DNA from: Rhynochetos jubatus
Taxonomy: Eukaryota; Chordata; Aves; Eurypygiformes; Rhynochetidae
DNA length: 64,000 bases
Direction: 5' to 3'
Assembly: GCA_027574665.1 (NCBI GenBank)
Contig: CM050666.1
Coordinates: 3,534,001-3,598,000 of the forward strand
The notes beneath the pieces are model-generated. The model was not told the origin of the DNA. It searched no databases and saw nothing but the letters and a program-made list of their open reading frames with translations. The position numbers and the translations under genes were made by a program. Of this stretch, positions 38,709 to 50,820 are shown piece after piece (positions within the stretch are counted from its first letter, which is position 1; the number at the start of each line of letters is the position of its first letter).

Positions 38709-39662
38709 CGGCTCTAGGAATGTGCTGGGAATCCTGTGAAGTCAATATTTGCTGTCTTCACTTTATAAGGGAAGAAAGAAAGCCACAGATTGCTTTATCT
38801 GTGCAAACAGCCTGGTACGCAGGCCCGTGAGGCTGCACATCTCTCTGCAGGCAAAGGGGACAGACATCTGGGGTATCTCATTTTTGTTCTTCCTATCCAA
38901 AAACTGCTGGTACGTATCTGAAGAGCACAGTCCATCAGGAAAGAGATCCTACTTCCTTTGAAGAGGAAGGTTAGGACTTTGAGAATGTTTGGGGTCACCT
39001 TTGCAGTGCCCAGTTTATGCTCGTAAACCTGACTGAATGCTTTTGGGTGCTCGGTTACACTGAGCTCAACTCAGTGTGGGTGCTCAGTATTTCTGAGATG
39101 AGCTGAAGCTCAAACAGTGATTTCAGAAGTCCCAGCTTACAGAATCATTTCTTGTAGGTTTGTCTCTGCCTTGAGAACTAACTCCTACTGCATATCTCTC
39201 CATTCACTGGCGCATTTTGTGAAAGACTGATTTGGTTTAGACTGCACTGCATTTGGCCACCTAAGTTACTTAATATTATGTCTGATTCCTGAGTGCTGCT
39301 TTTAAAACTGGCTTATGGCAGGGACATTAAAAAAATGAATTAAACCCACCCCTGGGATTAATGTAACTTCAATTCTTTTGTTTTTGCTTTTTTCACTGTT
39401 CTCCACAACAGGAAAAATTTAAGAAACTTACTTTTTATTTCCCTAAAACAAAGGTTTCCAGACAGTCACGTGGCCACAGAAAGTTGGGCTTTAAGAAAGC
39501 GTTGTAAAAGGGTGCGATTCATTACAGAATCTTGAGCGTGGACAGAGCACTAGCACTGACCCACATACAACAGCTCTTGCGGTAAGCAACAAGAAACACA
39601 AAAAACCGAATGCCACCCATCATGAATGCTTGGGAGAAAATTCACCATGTTTTTCACAGAAA
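38709..39662. other. Unique noncoding sequence
   Basis: Nothing supported. The small ORF on plus at 38749-38961 lacks domains. Confidence 0.4.
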
Positions 39663-39706
39663 ACCCACAACACAACAAAAACAAAACCCAAACCAAAAAA
39701 ACCCCA
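39663..39706 (-). repeat. A-rich tract with aaacccaaaccaaaaaaacc motif
   Basis: This is the reverse complement of the ggtttgggtttttt type of tract at 33763-33810. It is low-complexity sequence with no coding meaning. Confidence 0.75.
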
Positions 39707-42700
39707 AGTCATTTATTTGTGTTATTGTCCTCTGGCTGCTTTCTGATGGCTAATTTTTCTAAACTACTTTGAGATCCGAGGGTCAAACACAAAATGAGGA
39801 ATAAAGTTCAGGGAGTCTAGGGAAAGTGAACTGTACTTTGTATGAGAATAATTAATGAAAATTTGTGGCAATAACTGATTTATCTCTTTCACTGGACTCT
39901 TGCTCATGTTAATACTGTGTCCCTTTTTCTTTCCAGAATCTACATGTTTTTATTAGAATAAATGACAGGACGGAGGATAACCTCGCTCTGTGGTATTATT
40001 TATCAGCAAAAAGGGGAAGATTTTTGTCCCTTGGATGTAAGTTCGCTATGTTTCAGTTTCATCCTAGCTTTATCAAGCTGATGAGGGTTTCCCGAGAGGC
40101 CGCATGCACAGCCCTTGCTCTGCAGCAGTGGTGCCACCACACTCTCTCCGAAGCCCTGAGATTTGGGAACTGCTCTTCTCTGTCTCACAGCAGGCTCTTT
40201 ACTGGCCTGGCCTGGCATTCCTTCCTCCCATGCTCTTCACATTCAGCACGCTGCAGTGAGGCTTATAATTCATCTCCTTGTCATTTTAGGTTGTGGAGCT
40301 CTGATCTTGTGCTGTTCTTTCGTAAACATCTGCTCTGCATGCCTGCCATTTGCGTTAGCCCACAGTTCAGCAACTGGTAAACAACTGGAGTGGCTGCAGC
40401 ATCCCAATTGTCAGTCTCCTTTTGCACTGCAGTATACACCCACTAAGTATTGTTACAGAGTCACTCCACAAGCCTAAAACCCACTCACAGCTTAAGGCAT
40501 TTTCTTCTCCTAAGACCACCTCAAAACTCCCCACAATTAGTACATCTAGAACTCTGTTCCATTTCTAGCAACTGATTTGGTTGGCTCTTCCCTTCCCCTT
40601 TGGCCTTCTGCTGCATCCCACTTCACTTTTGTTATCTTTCCTTAGTTTTGCCTTTTTTTCCCAAGTTTCTCTGCAGAGTGGCATTGTCCTGCAGAACTAT
40701 TTTGCTGGTACACCCTCAGGGTCCCCACCTACTCTGTAAAGAAAGCTTATGGCATTGGATGTGAATCTCCTAAGTCTGGGGAGAGTCTCCTCTCTGCCAT
40801 CGTGATGGTTTTCTTGTCTGTAACTTTTCAAAATAAGCTGATGACAAATGAATCAAGTTCAGTCTGCCTTCAGCCCTTGGGTTTCGACATCCGGTTAATA
40901 AGCATCTGCTGACATTTAACGTGAAGGTGCCTGAAACACCTTGCTGCAGTCCTGCCCCTAGCCTTCACTGCTGTGGTTTTTCCCCTCTCCAGGCTGTCCA
41001 AGCTGAAACCTGATTTACTGAGGGTCCCGTATCCAGTATAGGATTCACTTGTGGCAAGTACTGCTGGAAAACGTTTGCTAACAGAGTACGCGACAACGCA
41101 GATTTCCTGTGGCAGCATGGCCATGCTCCAGCTAAAGGAGCTTCGTACTATTCAGGATCGGGTCTGAAGGGAACATTTTTTCAGCCAACGGGATTCCTTC
41201 AAGTTATTTATTTACTCCAAAAAAGAGGAATACTCCTCCTGAGGCTGGCTGCTTCCAGGGTTCCTTATAAAAATTGCCCTGTTGTTTCAAGTTTTGGGGG
41301 AGTGTGAGTGTGTCTCTCTGTCTGAGGGAGAAACAATGTACATGCAGCTTTTCTACCCTGTGATGTTGAAGTTGCTCTGGCAACTACACATGGCTTATTG
41401 AATGCCAAGGTAAATAATAGCAAAAGACATGCATACACTATTATTCTCATAATTTCCTGCTGCCCTCAGGCAGTAATAACTTACACACCCTATTTTCCAA
41501 ATGTTTCTAATTTATTTCTCATGACCAGAATTATCTCAGAAGTAAAACTCCTCCCCTTTGCAACCAGTCCTGCCTCTTCTTTTACAACTAACTGCCACAA
41601 ATGAGGTGTCCAGTCAAAAGGAAAGATTACGGTTATCGTATTTACTGTAAAGTACGGCTGCTGCACAGTTAAACTCCGCACATCAGTCTGCTTGTTCATC
41701 TGCAGCTCTGGAGTTCTGCCTTCTTGGGGATTCATTCTGCATGCAATGCTGCCTGCAATTCTGTAAACATATTTCATTCCTTATAATCCCAAATTGATGG
41801 TTCCCATGCAGCTTCCGCTTTTATATCTGAATCTTAGACTGTGATATCCTTGTTATTCCAGTCTCACGTCTGTCTGTGCAGCCTGAGCTTGATTTGCAAC
41901 ATGCCTTTTATATCAGCTACTAAGCTTCTCTTGAGAAAGAGCAGTAGAGAGAAGTAGCCAATTTTATCTTTTTTTAACACAAAGGCAGCAACATCATTAT
42001 AGGCCTTCAATTTTCCAGTGTTGAGGGGTATCTTGATTTTTTCAATAGTTTCTCCCCTTTCTTGCTGTCTATATTGACTTTTGAATGGGTTTTGAGAGTG
42101 CAGCAAATGATGTGCAGTGAAGACTGCAAGATAATTGAAAATGTAGTAGGAAACACACCTCAGCACTAGATTATGAAGATTGCTTAAGCAAATAAAATTA
42201 CTCAGAAATACCATAAAACTATTTTAATGCACGCTTAAGTGAAACGGCGGTTTCCAAAGGATGTCCCTAGGCTGGACTGTGAATCCCACGCTGTGACTCC
42301 ACTCCTGCCTTAACACCCTTCCGCGTGAAGGTCAGCTGTAATTTCCAAGCTTGTGAGTGAGAGAATCGATCCGAGGTGACTCTGACTCATGAGAGTACGT
42401 ATGGAAATTTTTGGTCTTTCTTTTCAATTCCGGGGAGCTCAAAGAATAAACTACTTACGGAATATACTTTGCATTTTACTTCTGTATAGACTGCAGTGAA
42501 AAAGCACCATATGCCCATAGGGGAGCCCTGTGTGTGTCTCCTCCGGTTGTTTGCAGCAATCCTTGAAACAAAAAGGTTCTTGTGCTCCCATGCCCGGCCA
42601 AAGTTCTTAGAAACTGAAAAGGTACAATTCCCAGAAACAGAGACTGAAAATGTGTAGCCATGCTACAGATTGGTATAAAAATTAAATTGTTGCTACAAAT

Positions 42701-43056
42701 GTGTAGTTAATGCTGTTTCTCTCTCCTTTATAATCATGTAGTTTTGCCCATGAGCTGGTTAAGGGAACAAGGAAGCAGGATTAGTCTTTTTTTATAACAA
42801 GCTCTCACTTTCTCGGTGCCATGCACAAATACAGCGTTACGGTAACTGGATTGCGGAACACATCTGAGATGTTACTTTTCTCAAGAGTAAAGGAAGTAAG
42901 CAAGTTTTATTAATTTATTGGAAAGTCATCAAGAAAAATAAGTTTTCTTCCTCTTTCTATGCTATTTATTTCTTGTGCGCCCTACCCTATTCTTCCCCCT
43001 TCGGGTTCCTGCACTGGGAGACATTACGCTGCCTTCTCCACTTCCCGCCCAAGCAG
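39707..43056. other. Unique noncoding sequence
   Basis: No gene or recognisable repeat. The overlapping ORFs at 40003-40477 are taken as chance. Confidence 0.4.
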
Positions 43057-43162
43057 CTGTTGGCCGCTGTAGCTGACCAGCAAAGGGTGGTGGTGGCATG
43101 GCACCAGGAGAAGCGGCGAGGCAGAGGAAAGGATGGCGAGGAGCAGGAGGTGATCGTGGCAG
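43057..43162 (+). other. Exon-like GC-rich segment, unidentified
   Basis: A pyrimidine-rich tract (gccttctccacttcccgccc aagcag, ending at 43056) is followed by 106 open bases and a good donor (GCAG|GTGAAG) at 43163. In frame it starts LLAAVADQQRVVVAWHQEKR and ends in an Arg/Lys/Glu-rich stretch (RGRGKDGEEQEVIVA). The block stands out in GC content from its AT-rich surroundings. I do not recognise a domain. It could be an exon of a coding or long noncoding transcript, or chance. The opposite strand gives a Pro/Ser/Cys-rich peptide, which is less plausible. Confidence 0.22.
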
Positions 43163-45196
43163 GTGAAGCTGATGCCTCCTGCGGTGCTGCCTGCCAGAGA
43201 AGGACATTTCGGCAGGGTGGTGGGAATGGTGACATGGCAAGTGGGAGAAATCTGTGAGGGTCACATCCACTAGATGGGACTGAAGAAAATGTGTATGTGT
43301 TTTAAAAAAAAGAGTCTTTTTCCAATTCTATTCAGATTAGGCTTTTATAAGACTATTTTGTTGGGTTCCAACCCCCTTCTTTTTGTGACTATGTTTTTAC
43401 CCCACCTTGAGTGTCCATTTTCAAGGAATTCACAAGGATTTAGTTTTGATCTGTCAGTTGCTTCTGTGCTAAATAAAGCAACAATTAATTATTAAAAACA
43501 TACCTTTTGTGGCTGAACATTCTCCCTCATAGCTGTTAAACTTGAAGACATGTTTTGCTTTTTAATTATTCAATTTTTTCATTTATATTTTGAGTGCACA
43601 GTAAGTGCTTTGTGGGAAACTGGGAGAGGGATGGTCTGGCTGCTGCTTAAGACTGCTGTGTGATCCAGGATGGGTTCCCAGCCCTGATATCTGCTTCCTG
43701 AATGGCTGAGCACACACCTGTGTGTGTACGTCTGCCTTGATGCCTTTGCAAAACCCACCGCCAGGTTATTACTGATGGGCTGTGGTACCTCCTCCTATGG
43801 CACTGGGAACACCACTGCCCATCAGTGTGCCCCAGAGATCAGAAACCTGCTGGAGTGCCAGAGCAACCCCAGGCACAGATCGAGGGAACCACATACACTA
43901 ATAGGGAAGGTTGTGTATTCTCCTCTTCCCCCACTGAGAACCCACGAATCGGAGCAGTACAAACCCAAGATTTTTGTATGAACTGAGCTACCGTAGCTTT
44001 GCCCTGAGAAAAACTGGTTCGGTATGATGAGAAAAATGGCAAATTTATTTGCTAAAGGTTTAAAAGATATTTATGAGCTTTGGTAAGGAGGAAATTTTAT
44101 CTTTGAGCAAAGTCTTATGCACTAGGTTCTTTGTGAACTGCCTCAAGCCCTTTTCGGCAGTTATTCATCTGATCTGTACAGGGCGGATTCGGCACAGCAT
44201 ATTCCTCCTGACAAACTACCTCTGAGTGTTACAGCGGCTCTTTAAGTCTTTGCCTCTGTGCTGGAAGCGCCGCAGGAGCCTGCAAGGGGTAGATCTGCAC
44301 TCAGCCGGTGCCAGTAATCTCTGTGTTTCCGTGTGGGAGTCACAGTGGCAAAGCACGAGCGCTAGGAAATGTGTAATGGGACCAGATAGGCAGCACTTCT
44401 CACTGGTGTGTTGGAGTGTCTTCTGCTCCTGGAAGGGCTGTTGTTTTTTTTTCTAATGAGACTTAAGATGTAGCTCTGACCTCCCATTGCGTATTAGCAC
44501 TTTCTGCAAGAGATGAGAAATTTGGTGGCTGGCCAGATTCCAGCCTGCAGTAAGTTCTTATATTTTGCCTGCCGAGATTCCCTCTGCGGTTTCAGGTACA
44601 CTGATGCCCTGCTCTCCTTACCCTGAGCAGGTTTACCTCTGCTGGCTGTGTACTGCAACTTTGTGTAACTGCTTTCCGCTCCAGAGAGGACTGTGGTGAA
44701 GTCCTCTCGCTGAGTGCATAACCGTGTAAAAACAATGGATGAAATACTAGAGTTGATGGAGAGGGAAAATTTACCCTTCTCTTCTCCCACAGGAACTTTG
44801 CCTGGAATTTGAAGAATGCCTGCTTTTTGAGGCAAGGATGCTAATTGTCACAAACAAGGAATGATTTTCTCCCAGCGTTATTAGGAAGGTGCAATTGTGC
44901 CCCTGCTGCCAGCTTTGGATGCCACTCCTGTGGAGGGAGGTTGTCTCCAGGGCTTTGAGGCCAACTCGTGTAATGATTCAGCCCCCGTGTCTATCTAGTG
45001 CGAAGAGCCAAGCACTTGTGAGGAGATTCAAAAGGTCTGGAGGCTCTGAGTAACAGCTGTCTAAAGGCAGCCTAAGGATCAGTAATACAGGCACTGCTGT
45101 AAAACAGAGGCTGTGTGAATTTGTTCCTTAGGGCTGGATATGGTAATAGATTTTATTCACTAACTGTTTAATGCGAGCTTGGAGAATAGTCCTGGA
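43163..45196. other. Noncoding sequence
   Basis: No supported feature. A T-run of 9 to 10 bases near 44446 is the only low-complexity tract noted. Confidence 0.4.
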
Positions 45197-45263
45197 AGCA
45201 GGGATCAGAGCCCAGAACTCCTGCTTCCAGGTGAGTGTTGTAATGACTAGGATGCCCAAATAG
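45197..45263 (-). repeat. tRNA-derived SINE remnant, antisense
   Basis: The plus strand reads gcagggatcagagcccagaa ... ccaggtgagtg ... taatgactaggatgc. This is the antisense of the amniote tRNA-SINE head (gcatcctagtggttatagcactcacctggga...gggttcgaatccctgc). The A-box side (minus strand catcctagtcattacaacactcacctgg) and the B-box side are both present at normal spacing. The right flank to about 45530 may hold more of the same element but is too diverged to call. The overlapping 143-codon minus-strand ORF (45295-45726) is therefore suspect as a gene. Confidence 0.5.
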
Positions 45264-46560
45264 GCTGTCTCTTTCTAGCCAAAGAAATCGTGAATTATTT
45301 CTGCACAGAGGTGCAGCAGAGACAGGCTGCTCTACGGAAGGTAAGCGCTGCCTGTTGGAACTGCTGGGCACTGTAATTAAATAAGTCATCTGTGCTCCAT
45401 TGAAAAAACCAAGAACACCCAGAGGAGCCTGCCCAGGAGAGGGGCTGCCAGGTCCTGGGAGTGCCTGTCTTTAGCTCTGAGTCTGAATCGGGGACCTGAG
45501 CATCAGGAAAGGGATAGAGTCCGCAACCTCGCTGTTGATTGGCATTAGGCAGCATCTTGTTCGTGGACTGCTGAGGAGACAAGAGCTCGGGGAATTCAGG
45601 TTTTTGGCATCCACCCTGAGCAATATCCTTGGGTTCCACCTGTGGTCTGGGAAGACTAGGGAACAGTTCCAAAGGCAGGGTCAACTCATCCAACTTAGAT
45701 GTCTTTCTAGTATCATCCTGACTCACATGTCTGGGTTAGGACAAATTAATCCCACCCTGGAAAGCTGAGACTTAGGGATTTAGTCTTGCTTTTGACACAG
45801 TAAGGAGAAACGGAGTGAAGATTTCTTAATAGTTTTGGAAACCAAGAGTAAATAGGAAAAAATATTTTACATAGAAGATAATAAAGTGCCAAGGAAGACA
45901 CTGAAGCAGAGAAAGCAAATATCTTCAGGAATACCTGCTATAGCTTTTATTTTTAGAAAATGTATTTAGAAGACAGAGTATAAAAGTAGGGAAGTAGGCC
46001 TAAGAACAATCAAACTAGGCAGATCTACGGTCAAGGATAGCCAAATTGTTTTCCTGAAATTTCAAACAGAATTCTCCTGTGTTATTAACATTTGAAGTGC
46101 TGAGAATGTATTTAATTAATCAAAAATACTTGTTGTTATAATGAAGGGGCCCGAAAAGTCCAAAATTGGGCCCACTGAGTGAGATCAAAAATAGTAGTCT
46201 CTGTCCAAAGGAGCATTTAGTGGACAACGGGTGAAAGGGTTAAAAATAAAGTGATCAAGGAAGGCAATGGCAGCAAAACTCATGCTTGTTTATAATTTTT
46301 TTTTTTTTTTTGGTGTAGATATCTGGAAGTGAATCAGAAGTAGGAAAAGGCAATTAGCAGGAAAGGAAGACAAGGACAAGTGTGCAATGAGCCTGGGGTG
46401 TAAACACTGAAAATCTGGGTGTGAGGAGTGACCAAGCACACAGCATGAAGAAATGTCTGTGAAACTTTGGGAAATACTGTCTGTATCAGTTTAGTGCTGT
46501 GGATACTTTTCCTGCCATTTTTCTACAGGTTCCTCTCTGCAGTTTCTCCACATGAGTAGT
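45264..46560. other. Noncoding sequence with poly-T at 46296-46311
   Basis: No gene is supported. The T-run at 46296-46311 is followed by ggtgtag. The 143-codon minus-strand ORF at 45295-45726 has no domain and adjoins a SINE remnant. Confidence 0.4.
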
Positions 46561-46934
46561 CATGGAATCACAGAACCACAGAATGGTTTGGGTTGGAAAG
46601 GATTATCTAGTCCCACCCCCTGCCCTGGGCAGGGACACCCTCTACTAGCCCAGGTTGCTCCAAGCCTCATCCAGCCTGGCCTTGGGCACTCCCAGGGATG
46701 GGGCACCCACAGCTTCTCTGGGCAACCTGTCCCAGTGCTCCCCACCCTCTGCGGGAAAAACTTCTTCCTGATGTCCCATCTCAATCTCCCTCTTTCAGTT
46801 TAAACCCGTCACCCCTTGTCCTGTCACTCCCTGCCCTTGGAAAAAGTCCCCCCCAGCTTCCCTGTAGCCCCTTCAGGTACTGGAAGGTGCTATCAGGTCT
46901 CCTCGAAGACTTCTTTTCTCCAGGCTGAACAAGC
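46561..46934 (-). mobile_element. CR1 LINE 3' end (antisense), 5'-truncated
   Basis: It begins catggaatcacagaaccaca, gaatggtttgggttggaaag and continues through ccaggttgctccaagcctca, cttgggcactcccagggatg and ttcagtttaaacccgtcacc, to cttttctccaggctgaacaa. It covers the same blocks in the same orientation as the 25.9-kb copy but is about half as long, so it was truncated at a different point and is an independent insertion. No coding capacity remains. Confidence 0.93.
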
Positions 46935-49171
46935 ATGATTGTAATGTCTTCCGTCTGCGTTGGTAATAAGATATGTTCTATTCGTTTCTTTAACCATCAG
47001 AAATCATAACACCTCTCTGTTCTCCTCCCCACTCCAACAGGGGAGCTGTGCTAACGTGGTAGCCTGCCTGGGTGCTCATTTCCAAGGCTGCCTGTCTTCC
47101 ACGCTGGGTTAGCAGAGGCGTGCTGAAAACAGCCAACTCAGGACTTCGCTGGAGGGAATTCATTGCATAAGTCCTCCTCTTGTGCCGATTTTCAATCAGA
47201 ATTTTACGTTCTTCGACTCATTAAAGGATATCCCGGCAGAGGCAGAGAAAACATGGGCAGTGTGGAGGAGATTCAGGAACTGTTTCATTACCTGATGGCT
47301 CATTCAGGAGAGTCCTCAATACAAATAAATAACACTAATGATAATTACTTTGTGAGCTCCTACGGTAACGTGAGGGATGGATAGCACTGGCTTTTGGCAG
47401 GCACTGAGGAGGAGTTTACTCTGCAGCTTTCCCTGGGTAGTTATGTCAGTGCCTATCACATTCGACTTGTTCCAGCTTCTCTTCCAGATAGTGGTGGCCA
47501 GTTGGGGTTTTCAGCTCAGGTCTTTCTTGAGCAACATTTTGTCCACCAAAATGGGCCCTTTTCATCCTGTGCACAAAAGAGAGCTAGGGTGAGACTGCTG
47601 AATCCAATATTTAGTTCAAATATATAAAGTATGTGATTTGATCTGGCTTTCTTTCTGGTAGTGAAAAGGCGAAGAACTAAGTCACAGTGATGGGGCAGCA
47701 AAGGCAGTAGTGACATTATTTCTGTGTTGTGTGCTTTCCAAACAAGCAAACGGGCACTCTGTCTTGAAGGACTTACAACATGAACAAACAGGCAGGGAGA
47801 ATAGAGAGAAGGAAGGACAGCGCACAAGTTCAGCTGCCAAACAGATGTCTAGACTCTTGCTAAGAATAGGGACATGTAGATTAACTTGGGCTAAGAAACA
47901 TTGCAAGGCAAACATGATGCTGTAGGTGTTAGGAATTTCAAAATGAGGCATCCAGCCCTGTGCCATAATTTCTTCCTTTTTCATTATTGAACTAGTGGGA
48001 CAAATTTGTGGAAGTCTTGAGAGTTGGAACTCATCCCACTACAGCAGGATATGGTTAGCTGGTTTGCTTTCTCCTTTTCTTAAAAACTGTCTGCTCCTAA
48101 CTCTGCTGGGACAGCTATATTGTATTCCAAACTTCCCTTCAGGGGGGCAGTTGAAGATTAGCATGACTTTTCACAGTGCCGACGCTAGCTTTGGGTGCTG
48201 GATTCCTGCAGTCCAGCTTTGTTCTTCTGGGTGTGCTGGAGTCCCTGGTCGGGCTGTACTTGCTTTTTCTAGCATCCGCTTTGCCCATCAGACATGGCCT
48301 TCCTGCTGCCAGCTGAGCTGGAGGAGCGCTGGGCATTCATGTTGCCAACTCGTCCCACGTATCATGTGATGCCAGAATTACAGAATCATCCTGGTTTCCA
48401 GATCAGCACAGTGACATGAGATAACCCCTTTTTGTTAGATTAAATGTTTGATATTCCCATGAGTTCCTCTCCAGCCTTTGGTAAAACTGCATCATGTGAC
48501 TGAATTTCCATACATAGGATCTCCTTGGTGTAGGCTCCTTCAATTTCAGTGGTTTTATTTCCCTTCTGCATGTGCCTAATTTTTAAGCTATTTCTCCTTC
48601 TTCTCCTTCTCCTTCTTTCTTTATAGTAATTGGGAAATGCTTTAGAATGTATATTCTAGCAAACAACATGTACCTCTTAGTGTAAATGATTATGCTACAC
48701 TAGATCCATTCAGAAGCAGTGATACTGTGTATTACAGGGCAAGGGGAGACATCGAGTTTAGTTAAAATAGCGCACTGAATTTGGCAGGAAGGCACAGCGT
48801 AATGCTGATCAGACTGCTTATGAGAGCAGCGAGTCTGGAATGTATGCTGTGGAAGCAAGGAGTCAGAGAGATTTCAGCTATCTTCAGCCCAGATTAATTA
48901 GCATTATGTAAGTGGAGAGAAAAGCAAAATTTAAAGGGGAGGGAGACATCTGTTATGTCTCTGAGTTTTCAAGCTTGCCTGCAAATACAGGTCTCCTGGA
49001 AAGACAGAAGTGTCTCTGTGCTTTTGAAACAGTGAGGGGAGTAAGTGATGAGGAGTCACTGGCTAAACTCCAGTGGCGTGGTTATTGCTAATCCTGGCTC
49101 TTTCTTACAAGGGATGGTTTGCTCTTGCAACTCTTTATGATTAATTATTATTATGTTATGATGAGGATGAC
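46935..49171. other. Noncoding sequence with a (CTT)n-like tract
   Basis: No gene is supported. A pyrimidine tract of CTT/CTCC repeats lies at 48591-48621. ORFs near 47377-47984 overlap on both strands and lack domains. Confidence 0.4.
48591..48621 (+). repeat. (CTT)n-like pyrimidine tract
   Basis: An imperfect tttctccttcttctccttct run, about 30 bases, all pyrimidine. It is a simple repeat. Confidence 0.85.
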
Positions 49172-49664
49172 CGTTGTGGTTTTACCCAGCAAGCAGCAGT
49201 GGGATGGGGAAGAGAATCGGGGAAAAAAAGTGAAATTCGTGGGTAGAGATAAAGACAGTTTAATAGGACAGAAAAGGAAGAGAAAATAATAATAATGATG
49301 ATAAAAGAATATACAAAATAAGCAATGCACACTGCAATTGTTCACCACCCACCAACTGATGCCCATCCAGTGCCCGAGCAGCGGCCTGCAGCCAGCTTTC
49401 CCCTAGTTTATAGCATGATGGTCTGGAATGTCCCTTTGGCCAGTTTGGGTCAGCTGTCCAGTCTGTGTCCCCTCCCAGCTTCTTGTGCACCCCCAGCCTC
49501 CTCACTGGCAGGGCAGTACATGAAGCAGAAAAGTCCTCTACCTAGCGTAAGCACTGCTCAGCAACAACTGAAACATCTCTGTGTTATCAACACTCTTCTC
49601 ACCCCACAGCAGTCTATCAGCTACTAGGAAGAAAATTAACTCTATCCCTGTCGAAATCAGGATA
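49172..49664 (-). mobile_element. Solo LTR of an avian endogenous retrovirus (antisense)
   Basis: Read on the minus strand it runs from a tcctgatttc...gggatagagttaattttct start, through ttgttgctgagcagtgctta, gaggctgggggtgcacaaga and ccaaactggccaaagggaca, to a TATA box (plus 49407-49412), an attaaactgtctttatct polyadenylation region (signal at plus 49259-49264) and a ggtaaaaccacaacg end. This order of U3, TATA, R and U5 blocks matches an LTR family common in Neoaves that I recall as TguLTR5-like; the ERV class is uncertain. No internal retroviral region or second LTR is visible, so it is a solo LTR left by recombination. A clear target-site duplication is not seen, and the copy is moderately diverged. 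Confidence 0.85.
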
Positions 49665-50712
49665 ATTATATAGAAGCAAAGTGTGAGGACAAACTGAAAC
49701 CTCCCCGTACTCTCCCAACAAATCGAAACAGAATGGCAGAGTCTATCAGACTGATGGATACAGTTCCCAAACACTCTTATCTACAGGGTAAGGAGGTTTT
49801 CTGCAATATCGCAAAATTCTTACTCAGGAATGTGTTCTGTTTGCTCTAGGGTGCTGCTGGCACAGGCATGATGGCTCAACAGTACTCTTGAATATGTACC
49901 AAGCGAAGACTGAGTACAGTGGCGAGGTGGGAGGTAATGTTCCAGCAATTTGGAAATCACTGTTGAGAGTTACAATGTTTAGTTAAGGAAACACTTCTCT
50001 GAAATAAGACGTTAAGGCAGACTGACTCGTCCTTCCCCCACTGCTTTCCTCTGGTGGATTCTATTAAAGTGTGTTGGGAGGAATAAAGGGAGTGAGGTCA
50101 GGTCAGACTGCGTGGCAAGGAAGGTCAGACAGGGTTAAGCAGGTCAGGTCACATTTCTGTGTCTTCTGTGGTTCTCCAAGAATTTGGGGTCACTGCTTAG
50201 AAACTGTGCTGTTTGATCAGCTGTTGGTAATTTGAGCATTACACAAGAGCAAGTGGAATCGAAGATGATTCTTCAAAGTGAATGATTGCAAAGAAGGAGT
50301 GAATGGACCACTCTTACATTAAAATGTTAAGTACACCAATCCTTTATTTTAGTCCCATTTCAAATCAGCTCGCTGGGTTGACCCAGAAACAAGTACTGTC
50401 AAGTCTAAGCAGCCAGAAATGTGTATTTCACTGTGCCTAAGAAATAAGTGCAGGAAAGGCCATGTGTCTGGGAAAGGAGGACACGGATGAGACATGTGTG
50501 TAAGGTGTTGTTCTGCTGAGAGAATCAACTTTTCACTTCAGAAGTGGCTGGGCACCAAGCTTGAACAAAAGCTACTTTGAATACCTGGCAAGAGATGGAA
50601 TCGTGTTGAAGGGCTAAGAATAGTCTTTATCCACTAATTGCGAAGTCTTTAATAACTTTTTTAAAGAAGTATATTATCATGGGGTAGTTTTCATCGCCAT
50701 TCATCAGGCTGG
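49665..50712. other. Noncoding sequence
   Basis: No feature supported beyond the LTR edge. Confidence 0.4.
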
Positions 50713-50820
50713 CAAATTGAGACATTCAGAGGTTAAATAACTTGCCTGAGGTCACAGCAGACCAATAGCAGTGCTGCCGTGGTGCCTAGCTCTAAGCCAT
50801 GCCTGCTGAAACTGCTGTCT
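50713..50820 (-). repeat. MIR-type SINE remnant (antisense)
   Basis: The plus strand reads caaattgagacattcagagg, ttaaataacttgcctgaggt, cacagcagaccaatagcagt. This parallels the antisense MIR core (gaaactgaggcacagagaggttaagtaacttgcccaaggtcacacagctagtaagtggcagagc), including the hallmark 'aacttgcc..aggtcacag'. It continues toward ctctaagcc, where the tRNA-related head should lie. It is ancient and strongly diverged. Confidence 0.6.

Noticed and set aside
45295-45726. 143-codon minus-strand ORF rich in Pro/Gln/Ser
   Set aside because: It adjoins and may include SINE-derived sequence; no domain is visible.
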